DNA of 41,050 bases from JAIVHA01 sp965367295 (GTDB taxonomy: Bacteria; Pseudomonadota; Gammaproteobacteria; DSM-19610): assembly GCA_965367295.1 (NCBI GenBank), contig CBDUHN010000032.1:1-41050 (forward strand). The letters are read 5' to 3'. Positions 16,824 to 24,178 of this stretch are shown piece by piece. A program made the position numbers and the translations under genes. How positions within the stretch are numbered: position 1 is the first letter of the stretch; every line of letters starts with the position of its first letter. The notes below the pieces were generated by a model that was not told the origin of the DNA, did no database searches, and worked only from the letters and a program-made list of their open reading frames with translations.

Positions 16824-16845
16824 CCATGTAGGCACCATGTAGCCC
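16824..16845. repeat. Two tandem 11-bp repeats just behind the tRNA
   Basis: CCATGTAGGCA (16824-16834) is followed directly by CCATGTAGCCC (16835-16845). Short direct repeats close to a tRNA 3' end resemble integrase arm-binding sites of integrated elements, but no integrase is present here, so this reading is speculative. Confidence 0.35.
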
Positions 16846-16963
16846 TCCCCATTAAATGAATCTCTCTACCTAACCAGTCTTTCACACGTATTCCCAGTCC
16901 ATTTTTAGACCTCACATTAACCTTTAATAAGGAAGTAAAGACTCCCTTTTGTTAAAGTTTGCG

Positions 16964-16997
16964 TTTAATATACATCCCTGTCTTGGGGGATATTAAA
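16964..16997. promoter_or_regulatory. Imperfect inverted repeat in front of the Fic gene (possible operator)
   Basis: TTTAATAT-ACA-TCCC (16964-16978) mirrors GGGATATTAAA (16987-16997) with a 3-nt bulge and 8-nt gap. The left arm covers a possible -10 (TATACA, 16969-16974), and the right arm ends 11 nt before the start codon. It could be an operator or an RNA hairpin that limits translation of the Fic-Mod-Res unit. Confidence 0.35.
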
Positions 16998-17008
16998 GGC
17001 AGCTATAA

Positions 17009-18151
17009 ATGAATAATGCGGATCGCGCAGGCGCTTATGTGCCTCAGCCGGGAGGGCATAAGGCATTTCTGCCAAAACCTTTACCACCTGAGCCCCCGCT
17101 CTCTATTGACGACGAACTCCAGGCCCTGCTGTCCACGGCAGACCGGTGCCTAGGACGCCTGGACGGCTCGATACGAACCCTTCCCAATGCCGACCTGTTC
17201 GTGTTCATGTATGTCCGCAAGGAGGCCGTACTCTCAAGCCAGATCGAAGGCACCCAAAGCTCGCTGAATGATGTGCTGGAGGCAGAGGCAGAGATCCTCG
17301 ATCCGGACCGCCCGAGGGACGTTAACGAGGTTTTGAATTACGTCCGGGCCATGAACTACGGCCTGCTCCGCCTAGGTGAATTGCCGCTCTCTGTCCGTCT
17401 AATTAGAGAGATTCATGACGTACTCATGCAAGGGGTACGAGGCGGCCAGCGTGATCCGGGCGAGTTACGCCAGATTCAAAATTGGATCGGGCCGAATGGT
17501 TGTGCCATAAACGAAGCCACTTTCGTTCCGCCGCCGCCACTGAAAGTCCCGGATTGCCTGTCGGAGCTGGAAACCTTTCTCCACGCCGACAAGCTACCGG
17601 TATTGATTGAAGTGGGCCTGGCCCATGCCCAATTCGAAACCATCCACCCTTTTCTTGACGGCAATGGCCGCATGGGCCGTCTACTCATTGCCTTCATGCT
17701 TTGTCAGCGGGAAGTCTTGCAGACACCGGTTTTATATCTTTCGCACTATTTCAAACGGTACAGGCAATCCTACTATGAGCACCTTCAGGCCATCCGGGAT
17801 AATGGTGACTGGGAAGGCTGGCTCAAGTTCTTTCTCACCGGCGTCAGCGAAGTTGCCAAGGAAGCCACCAACACCGCGCGTGCCATTGTGGATCTTCGTG
17901 AAACACATCGCAGCCTCATAACAGAACACTTTGGCCGGGTTGCGGCCAATGGCCTTAAGGTGCTGGAAAAGCTGTATGCCACGCCCATCATAAAAGTGCA
18001 GGATATCGTTGACCTGACCGGCGTCAGCTTTCCTGCCGCCAATAACCTGATGGCCAAGTTTGTAGGACACGGGATGCTGACCGAAATCACTGGCCAGACC
18101 CGCAATCGCCTGTTCCGTTACAGCCCCTATATCGATCTGTTTAGTGACTAA
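17009..18151 (+). CDS. Fic family protein with N-terminal inhibitory helix and C-terminal winged helix
   Basis: A 380-residue Fic-domain protein, probably an AMP-transferase acting on protein side chains. The core motif HPFLDGNGRMGR is complete (H213 to R221 and beyond), so it should be active when released. The inhibitory motif [S/T]xxxE[G/N] is present as SSQIEG with E80, placing it among Fic proteins with the inhibitory helix in front of the Fic core. Domain order is Fic N-terminal domain, Fic core, then a winged-helix-like end (VQDIVDLTGVSFPAANNL), like the Shewanella-type Fic proteins. A possible ribosome site AAAGG lies at 16995-16999. The Mod gene begins 5 nt after its stop, so the three genes are one operon. 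The target is unknown. GC content is lower than in the neighbouring core genes. Confidence 0.9.
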   Translation: MNNADRAGAYVPQPGGHKAFLPKPLPPEPPLSIDDELQALLSTADRCLGRLDGSIRTLPNADLFVFMYVRKEAVLSSQIEGTQSSLNDVLEAEAEILDPDRPRDVNEVLNYVRAMNYGLLRLGELPLSVRLIREIHDVLMQGVRGGQRDPGELRQIQNWIGPNGCAINEATFVPPPPLKVPDCLSELETFLHADKLPVLIEVGLAHAQFETIHPFLDGNGRMGRLLIAFMLCQREVLQTPVLYLSHYFKRYRQSYYEHLQAIRDNGDWEGWLKFFLTGVSEVAKEATNTARAIVDLRETHRSLITEHFGRVAANGLKVLEKLYATPIIKVQDIVDLTGVSFPAANNLMAKFVGHGMLTEITGQTRNRLFRYSPYIDLFSD

Positions 18152-18156
18152 CCTCT

Positions 18157-19665
18157 ATGCCCATTCTTGATTGGTTGAATAAAGACGAAGCGGTCAAGGC
18201 CGCGGCTAAAGTGCCCTACCGACTGTTGGAGCCAGTGCCCGAGCTGAGCCACGGCGACCCGGCCAGTGAAAACCTGCTTATTCAGGGCGACAATCTGGAT
18301 GCACTCAAGGCATTGATCCCACTCTATGCGGGCAAAGTGAAGTGCATCTATATCGACCCGCCGTACAACACCAAGTCCGCATTCGAACATTACGACGACA
18401 ATCTGGAGCACAGCCAGTGGCTTTCCATGATGTACCCACGACTGGAGCTGTTACGTGAACTGCTTTCTGAGGATGGCAGTATCTGGGTCAACCTGGACAA
18501 AGGCGAAGGGCATTATCTGAAAGTCATGCTCGATGAAATATTTGGACGCAATAACTTTATTAGCGAAATCGTATGGCAAAAAAGGACGTCTAGAGAGAAT
18601 CGAGCGGCAATAGGAAGCGCGCATGACACAATTTTCGTATATGCGAAGATGGAGGCTTCACGGTGGAAGAAGCATCGGAATCTCTTGCCGCCAAATGAAA
18701 GAGGATATAGCAATCCTGATAACGATCCCTTAGGTAAATGGCGGTCAATCCCATTTTCTGCCCAAGGCTATCGAAAAAACCAAATGTACACGATCAAAAC
18801 CCCAACAGGTGTAATTCATGACCCGCCGAAAGGACGCTGCTGGGGGGCGACGGAGTCTGAATACCAGCGACTCCTCAGTAAAGGCAAAGTGTACTTTCCG
18901 AAAAACGGCGACGGCAAACCACGGATAAAGAAGTACCCTTGGGAGGATGAAGGTCTGGTACCGATGAGCGTATGGATGTCGGAAGATGCAGGAACTACAG
19001 AAGACTCAAAAAAAGAGGTGTTAGAGCTCTTTCACGAAGAAAGCCCGTTCGCGACACCAAAGCCGGAAAAGTTGATCAGCCAGATCATACATATTGCGAC
19101 CAAGGAGCGTGACTTGGTGCTGGACTCCTTTTTAGGTTCTGGAACTACATCTGCCGTAGCCCACAAAATGAACCGTCAATACATTGGTATTGAAATGGGT
19201 AAGCATGCAGAAACCCATTGCCAGCCACGTCTGCAAAAAGTTGTCGATGGCGAGCAAGGAGGTATTTCAAAATTAGTGGGATGGCAGGGCGGCGGCGGGT
19301 TCCACTTCTACCGCCTGGGCGGTAATGTATTCGATGAATTCGGCGCCATTCGCGCAGGCATCAAATTCACAGAATTGGCGGCCCATGTCTGGTATCTCGA
19401 GACATTGACACCACTGCCCAAGCGGCCGCGCACGCCTCTGCTCGGCATTCACAATGGCACAGCCTATTACCTGCTCTACAACGGCATCCTCGGTGACCGC
19501 AAGCCCGATAGTGGTAATGTACTGACCAGCAAGGTGCTTGCTTCATTACCCGCATTCGATGGACCGAAGGTGATCTATGGTGAAACCACGCGTCTCGGTA
19601 CTGCGCGACTGGCTACAGCTGACATCACCTTCAAACAAATCCCCTATGACGTAAGGATGCGCTGA
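18157..19665 (+). CDS. mod: Type III restriction-modification DNA methyltransferase (Mod)
   Basis: Site-specific adenine (or cytosine-N4) methyltransferase of the beta class and recognition subunit of the Type III complex. The catalytic motif IV is DPPYNT (D67-Y70); the SAM-binding motif I, DSFLGSGTTSAVA, comes later at D323, which is the beta order with the target-recognition region between them (about residues 130-300). At 502 residues it is short for a Type III Mod. The stretch from about 18530 to 19070, coding for the recognition region, is visibly richer in A/T than both ends, as expected if that part was exchanged. The stop overlaps the res start by one base, so translation is coupled. 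Confidence 0.9.
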   Translation: MPILDWLNKDEAVKAAAKVPYRLLEPVPELSHGDPASENLLIQGDNLDALKALIPLYAGKVKCIYIDPPYNTKSAFEHYDDNLEHSQWLSMMYPRLELLRELLSEDGSIWVNLDKGEGHYLKVMLDEIFGRNNFISEIVWQKRTSRENRAAIGSAHDTIFVYAKMEASRWKKHRNLLPPNERGYSNPDNDPLGKWRSIPFSAQGYRKNQMYTIKTPTGVIHDPPKGRCWGATESEYQRLLSKGKVYFPKNGDGKPRIKKYPWEDEGLVPMSVWMSEDAGTTEDSKKEVLELFHEESPFATPKPEKLISQIIHIATKERDLVLDSFLGSGTTSAVAHKMNRQYIGIEMGKHAETHCQPRLQKVVDGEQGGISKLVGWQGGGGFHFYRLGGNVFDEFGAIRAGIKFTELAAHVWYLETLTPLPKRPRTPLLGIHNGTAYYLLYNGILGDRKPDSGNVLTSKVLASLPAFDGPKVIYGETTRLGTARLATADITFKQIPYDVRMR

Positions 19666-22331
19666 TGTTTGCACTGAAAAACTATCAACGGAATGCCCTG
19701 ACCAAGCTGGAACGTTTCATGGCAGATGCGAAACTGATGCCGGTAGCGGATGCATTTGAAAGAAATGCGCCACGTTACGATGGTCGAGTTATGCCCTATC
19801 GACACTACGATTTCGGCGAGATTCCCTACGTCTGCTTACGTTTACCCACTGGCGGTGGCAAGACGGTGCTGGGTTCCCATGCGGTACGCATCGCAACACA
19901 TAATTACCTTGAACAGGATTACCCCGTTGTACTTTGGCTGGTGCCGACCAAGACCATCCGCGAACAGACCCTGGAGGCACTGAAGCAGCCCGGCCATCCC
20001 TATCGTGCTGAACTGGATCGCACCTTCGACAACCAGGTGCGGGTGTTTGATATCGATGAAGTCACCCAGATCCGGCCCCAGGATATAGGGAGCAAGTGTA
20101 TCGTCGTGGTGAGTACTCTTGCCAATCTGCGCGTAAATGACACCAGTGGCCGGCGGGTGTACGCCTACCACGAAGATTTCGAGCCCCATTTTGTCGGTGT
20201 CGACCCACAGGATGCGCGTATGGAGAAGGTACGCGAGGAAGACCTGAAGGAAAATGGCCTGGGTCCTTCATCACTAGGAAAAATTAAATTTTCGTTCGCA
20301 AATCTTCTGGCATTGAAACAGCCGATAGTGATAATGGACGAAGCGCATAATGCGCGCACCAAACTCACCTTCGATACTCTCAAGCGCATTCATCCCCGCT
20401 GCGTTATTGAATTCACGGCAACACCCGACACCTCCATTACCTCGGCATCCAATGTACTGGCGCATGTATCTGCTTCCGAATTAAAGGCGGAAGAGATGAT
20501 CAAGTTGCCGATCATGCTCACTGAGCATGACCACTGGCAGGCGGCAGTTCGTGATGCCGTGCTGACGCGCAAGAAACTAGCCATAGAGGCCCAGCAGGAG
20601 AGGGATTACATCCGCCCCATTGTACTGTTACAAGCCGAACCAAAGAACGGCGAGGTCACCTGGGAAGCGCTGAAGCAACACCTAATGGATGATTTGCATA
20701 TCGAAGAGGAGAAAATTGCGGTCGCAACTGGCACTCAGCGTGAACTGGAGGGCATCAATCTTTTTGCGCGCGACTGCCCTATCGAATTCATTATTACAGT
20801 TGAAGCTCTGAAGGAGGGTTGGGACTGTTCCTTTGCCTATGTCTTCTGCTCGGTAAAAGAGGTTCGCTCCGCCAAGGATGCCGAACAACTGCTGGGTCGT
20901 GTGCTGCGCATGCCCTTTGCACGTCGCCGCAAGGTGGAAGCACTTAATAGCGCCTATGCTCACCTGTGTTCAGGCAGTTTCTCACAGGCCGCACAACAAC
21001 TCACCGATAAATTGGTGGATATGGGCTTCGAGGCTATGGAGGTGCCTGCCAACCTGCAAGCCGGTCCGCATTTCGACTTATTTGCTGACGATGAGCCCTT
21101 CGACCTGAAGCCGCAGCCCGAACCGCCGCTGACCCTCGACCTGCCCAGCAAACCAGAGCTCCCACAGGACGGTGATAACAAAGTGGAAAACATCCACTTC
21201 ATCGAAACTCCGGAGGGTGGTGTTCGCATGGAAGTCCAGGGGCTACTCAATGAGGCCGTGGCGAAAACCTTGCTACATCTGTTCAGTGGCCAAGAGAAGA
21301 AGGCAGTACAGACACAAATTGAGCAGCATAACGCCCGCGTTGAGGCAAGCAGTGCGCCTTCTGAACGCCGAGTTGATTTTTCGCCTTTACCATCACTGTG
21401 TATTTTGGAGCAGGGTGAGCTAGACCTACTGGAACCGGAAAGCTTCCTTTTCCTCAATGGGCACTGGTCGCCCCTGGACTTCCCCATTGAGTTATCAAAT
21501 TTTTCCTTGCACGAGACCGAGCATACCTTTGAGGTGGATATGGATGGGCGGCAGGTCAGTTACCGCATCGCCGAAGAGAAAGAAGCGTACAACCTCAATC
21601 TAATCGATGGTGGCTTTACTGAAACGGATATCATCCGCTGGATTGATGGCCAGATTCGTCACAGCGATATACCTCAGGGTGAGATGCTCGCCTATGTCAG
21701 CAAACTAATCGCACATCTCACCCGGGAGCGCGGTATAACTTTGACCGCACTGGAAAGGACAAAACATCTGCTTGTGCGTGCCATCCGTGAAAAGCTGACT
21801 ACTCTGCGCAGACAGGCTGCTGACAAAGGTTTTCAGCAGTTGTTGTTTAAGGATAATGCGTCGCTGACGATCAACTTTGATGACTGCTATACGTTCAAAC
21901 CAGGCCTGTATCCGGCATGCCCTCCCTACTACCGGGGGCGATACAGGTTCAGGAAACACTACTTCCCAGTTATAGAGGACCTCAAGTCTGAGGGCGAGGA
22001 ATTCGAGTGCGCCAAAGCCATCGATGCTCATCCACAAGTCAAGCACTGGGTTCGAAACCTCGTGGATCGCCCCGAAGCCTCATTCCGGTTGCCGCTGGCT
22101 TATGGCTGGTTCTACCCAGATTTTGTCGCCGAACTGGAAGATGGACGCCTGCTTGTCGTTGAATATAAGGGAGAGGTTTATAGAACCAATGACGATTCGC
22201 GAGAAAAGAACGCTATCGGCCAACTGTGGGCCGATAAGAGCGATGGCAAATGTCTCTACCTCATGGCCGTTGTTTCCGATGATAGTGGCCGTAATGCGCA
22301 CCTACAGCTCGAAACAATTATTAAAAATTAA
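19665..22331 (+). CDS. res: Type III restriction endonuclease subunit (Res), helicase plus nuclease
   Basis: An 888-residue superfamily 2 ATPase joined to a nuclease. Walker A GGGKT is at 63-67, the DEAH box at 225-228 (IMDEAHNA), motif III reads TATP, and motif VI QLLGRVLRMP begins at Q408. The C-terminal PD-(D/E)xK nuclease is visible as YPDF (D819) and VVEYKG (E833, K835). All parts needed for ATP-dependent translocation and cutting are intact, with no frameshift. It needs Mod for target recognition. Length is at the short end of the family. It is the last gene of the Fic-Mod-Res unit; no clear terminator follows. Confidence 0.92.
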   Translation: MFALKNYQRNALTKLERFMADAKLMPVADAFERNAPRYDGRVMPYRHYDFGEIPYVCLRLPTGGGKTVLGSHAVRIATHNYLEQDYPVVLWLVPTKTIREQTLEALKQPGHPYRAELDRTFDNQVRVFDIDEVTQIRPQDIGSKCIVVVSTLANLRVNDTSGRRVYAYHEDFEPHFVGVDPQDARMEKVREEDLKENGLGPSSLGKIKFSFANLLALKQPIVIMDEAHNARTKLTFDTLKRIHPRCVIEFTATPDTSITSASNVLAHVSASELKAEEMIKLPIMLTEHDHWQAAVRDAVLTRKKLAIEAQQERDYIRPIVLLQAEPKNGEVTWEALKQHLMDDLHIEEEKIAVATGTQRELEGINLFARDCPIEFIITVEALKEGWDCSFAYVFCSVKEVRSAKDAEQLLGRVLRMPFARRRKVEALNSAYAHLCSGSFSQAAQQLTDKLVDMGFEAMEVPANLQAGPHFDLFADDEPFDLKPQPEPPLTLDLPSKPELPQDGDNKVENIHFIETPEGGVRMEVQGLLNEAVAKTLLHLFSGQEKKAVQTQIEQHNARVEASSAPSERRVDFSPLPSLCILEQGELDLLEPESFLFLNGHWSPLDFPIELSNFSLHETEHTFEVDMDGRQVSYRIAEEKEAYNLNLIDGGFTETDIIRWIDGQIRHSDIPQGEMLAYVSKLIAHLTRERGITLTALERTKHLLVRAIREKLTTLRRQAADKGFQQLLFKDNASLTINFDDCYTFKPGLYPACPPYYRGRYRFRKHYFPVIEDLKSEGEEFECAKAIDAHPQVKHWVRNLVDRPEASFRLPLAYGWFYPDFVAELEDGRLLVVEYKGEVYRTNDDSREKNAIGQLWADKSDGKCLYLMAVVSDDSGRNAHLQLETIIKN

Positions 22332-22536
22332 TACCTCCTTTCACGTACAGTTATTGACAAAACTCCAAGATGGCACCTCCCCTGTAGCTTGAGCGAGCGA
22401 TGGTGGCTCAACTACGCGCCCCCTTCTCCACTGGTCTTCTCCTGACTCCACAATACCCCCCGCTTCTTCACTCTTTTCATCTCCGCGCCGCCATCGCCTT
22501 GCCATAGCGGTTGGATAACACGGAGCGCGTAAGCCA

Positions 22537-22554
22537 CTGTGTGAAATGACACAG
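22537..22554. promoter_or_regulatory. Dyad CTGTGT-N6-ACACAG (CRP-like site)
   Basis: A perfect 6-bp inverted repeat with a 6-nt spacer. It matches the CRP-family pattern TGTGA-N6-TCACA in 8 of 10 positions. It sits 38 bp upstream of the FNR box and could bind a second regulator of the same gene. Confidence 0.35.
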
Positions 22555-22592
22555 CCCGGTAGGCCGCCACCTGCCAGCAACCTCGTAATTTA

Positions 22593-22606
22593 TTGATATT
22601 AATCAA
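22593..22606 (+). promoter_or_regulatory. FNR/Anr box
   Basis: TTGAT-ATTA-ATCAA matches the FNR consensus TTGAT-N4-ATCAA in all ten fixed positions. It lies about 105 bp before the barrel-protein ATG. With activation from -41.5 the transcript would start near 22641; a good -10 is not obvious there. An FNR-type regulator with the right recognition residues is encoded at 31476. Confidence 0.7.
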
Positions 22607-22710
22607 TTCTTACATATGGCACCTGCCTTGCATGACAGACCTGACACCCGGGAATGACACACCCCTCCGATTCGGGAGCCCCCATGAAAAACAACTGCAG
22701 GAGAATGGAT

Positions 22711-23694
22711 ATGTCGACAGGCACGGTACGCGATGCAGCACGACTGCATTATGGCGTGGCGGTAGTAATGGCTACATGTTTGGGTGGCCCTGCTACGGCC
22801 TGGGCCAGTTGCGGAAGTGCATTCTGTGGCGTGAATACCCAGTGGGATACGCAGGGCCTGTGGGACAGTCCGGGACTGCGCGTCGATCTGCGTTATGAAT
22901 ATATCGATCAGGATCAACCACGACATGGCAGTGACAAGGTTGCCGTCGGTGCCCTTCCGCGGCATCACGATGAAGTACGGACAATCAACCAGAACTGGCT
23001 GTTGAACCTGGACTATGGCTTCAATGCCAACTGGGGGATCTCACTGAGCCTGCCCTATCTCAATCGTGAACATGATCATATTCACCAGCACCATGGCACC
23101 CCGATTCCCCAGGCATGGGATTTTACCGAGCCGGGTGATATCCGCATCCTTGGTCGTTATCAGTCTACCCAACCACCGTTCCAGGCTGGATCGCTGGGCA
23201 TGAAATTCGGTCTGAAGCTGCCGACCGGGGACTATGATATCGCCAACGAAGATGGTGATCCCGCTGAGCGAACGCTGCAGCCCGGCACTGGCACCACCGA
23301 CCTGATACTCGGCACCTATTACCAACGCACCGCCATCGATCGTCCGCTGCAGTGGTTTGCCCAGGCGCAGTTGCAGCAACCCGTTAACAAGCGCGCGGGG
23401 TATCGTGCGGGTTATCAGCTCAGCATCGATGGCGGCTTGCAGTATGGCCTGAACGGGCAACTGGCCGCACTGCTACAGTTGAACCTTCAGATCAAGGGAC
23501 GTGATACTGGCGCCGAGGCGGAACGGGAAGACAGCGGTGCGCAAACCCTGTCACTCAGTCCCGGCGTCAGTTACAGCCTTGCCAGGACAACGCGCGTCTA
23601 TGGTTTCGTGCAGCTGCCCCTGTATCAGTATGTCAATGGCATTCAGCTAACCACGGATGCTGCCTACGTCATGGGGATAAGCACTGCTTTCTGA
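22711..23694 (+). CDS. Outer-membrane beta-barrel protein, Cys/His-rich, transporter-like
   Basis: A 327-residue exported protein of unknown function. The ATG at 22711 has GGAG seven bases upstream and starts a long signal peptide that ends near ATAWA. The mature protein begins SCGSAFCGVNT, two cysteines five residues apart. It then shows alternating strands, a histidine-rich segment HDHIHQHH (H121-H128) and a C-terminal phenylalanine (GISTAF), the usual mark of outer-membrane barrels. The Cys pair and His cluster suggest metal contact, but no family name is certain. An FNR box upstream points to control by oxygen. The ATG at 22684 is a less likely start. It does not look like part of the restriction unit. 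Confidence 0.7.
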   Translation: MSTGTVRDAARLHYGVAVVMATCLGGPATAWASCGSAFCGVNTQWDTQGLWDSPGLRVDLRYEYIDQDQPRHGSDKVAVGALPRHHDEVRTINQNWLLNLDYGFNANWGISLSLPYLNREHDHIHQHHGTPIPQAWDFTEPGDIRILGRYQSTQPPFQAGSLGMKFGLKLPTGDYDIANEDGDPAERTLQPGTGTTDLILGTYYQRTAIDRPLQWFAQAQLQQPVNKRAGYRAGYQLSIDGGLQYGLNGQLAALLQLNLQIKGRDTGAEAEREDSGAQTLSLSPGVSYSLARTTRVYGFVQLPLYQYVNGIQLTTDAAYVMGISTAF

Positions 23695-23824
23695 CCCATC
23701 ACATCATGCCCGGCTGAAATCGGGTGCAGCCATTTCCCCCATGTCACCCGGCATCGCCATGGCTGCATTGGCACGCATACGGAAAACACCTACACTAGCC
23801 TGAAACAAAACAGGAGGTGATTCC

Positions 23825-24178
23825 ATGTCCGAAGCCAAACGGCCCATCATCAATGATGATCCGATGTACCAACTGTTGCGGGAAGGCAAAATAAAAGAAT
23901 TCAATGAGCGCCGTGAAAAAGGTGAAGCGGCCGCCTTCTCCGGCTACGATTTTCGCGGACTGGACCTCAAGGGACTCCGGGCAAAAGAACTGGACCTGAG
24001 CAACTGCTATTTCCGCCAGGCCGATCTGCGCGGCATCGATTTCTCAGAGGCCAACCTAAACGGCGCCAGCATCAATGGCTCCAAGGTATCCGGCACACTG
24101 TTCCCGCGCCAGCTGAGTGCGGAAGAAATCACCCTGTCACTGATGCATGGAACCCGCATGCGTTACTCCGGCGGCTGA
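23825..24178 (+). CDS. Small pentapeptide-repeat protein
   Basis: A 117-residue protein. The N-terminal part (PMYQLLREGKIKEFNERREKG) is helical; from about residue 40 it shows pentapeptide repeats of the A(D/N)LXX kind (FRGLDLKGLRAKELDLSN, then FRQADLRGIDFSEANLNGAS), which fold as a right-handed beta-helix. No signal peptide. Molecular role unknown; proteins of this shape sometimes protect gyrase, but the short length and different N-terminus do not argue for that. The ribosome site AGGAGGTGATT (23812-23822) is near perfect, so expression may be high. The last 16 bases overlap the end of the opposite-strand DUF255 gene. Confidence 0.8.
   Translation: MSEAKRPIINDDPMYQLLREGKIKEFNERREKGEAAAFSGYDFRGLDLKGLRAKELDLSNCYFRQADLRGIDFSEANLNGASINGSKVSGTLFPRQLSAEEITLSLMHGTRMRYSGG

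Larger units (their letters stand above)
22332..22710. other. Intergenic region between res and the barrel-protein gene
   Basis: I find no gene here. The left part (22332-22530) shows nothing recognisable and no copy of the tRNA 3' end. The right part holds a CTGTGT/ACACAG dyad (22537-22554), a perfect FNR box (22593-22606) and the leader of the next gene with a ribosome site. The right border of the restriction island, if it is one, probably falls in this stretch. Confidence 0.5.

Noticed and set aside
16780..22710. Complete integrative element
   Set aside because: No integrase, excisionase, relaxase or second copy of the tRNA 3' end is visible, so only an island-like gene group can be supported.
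23694..23824. Possible hairpin CCCG/CGGG behind the barrel-protein gene
   Set aside because: Only a 4-bp stem with an 8-nt loop, no T-run; too weak to call a terminator.
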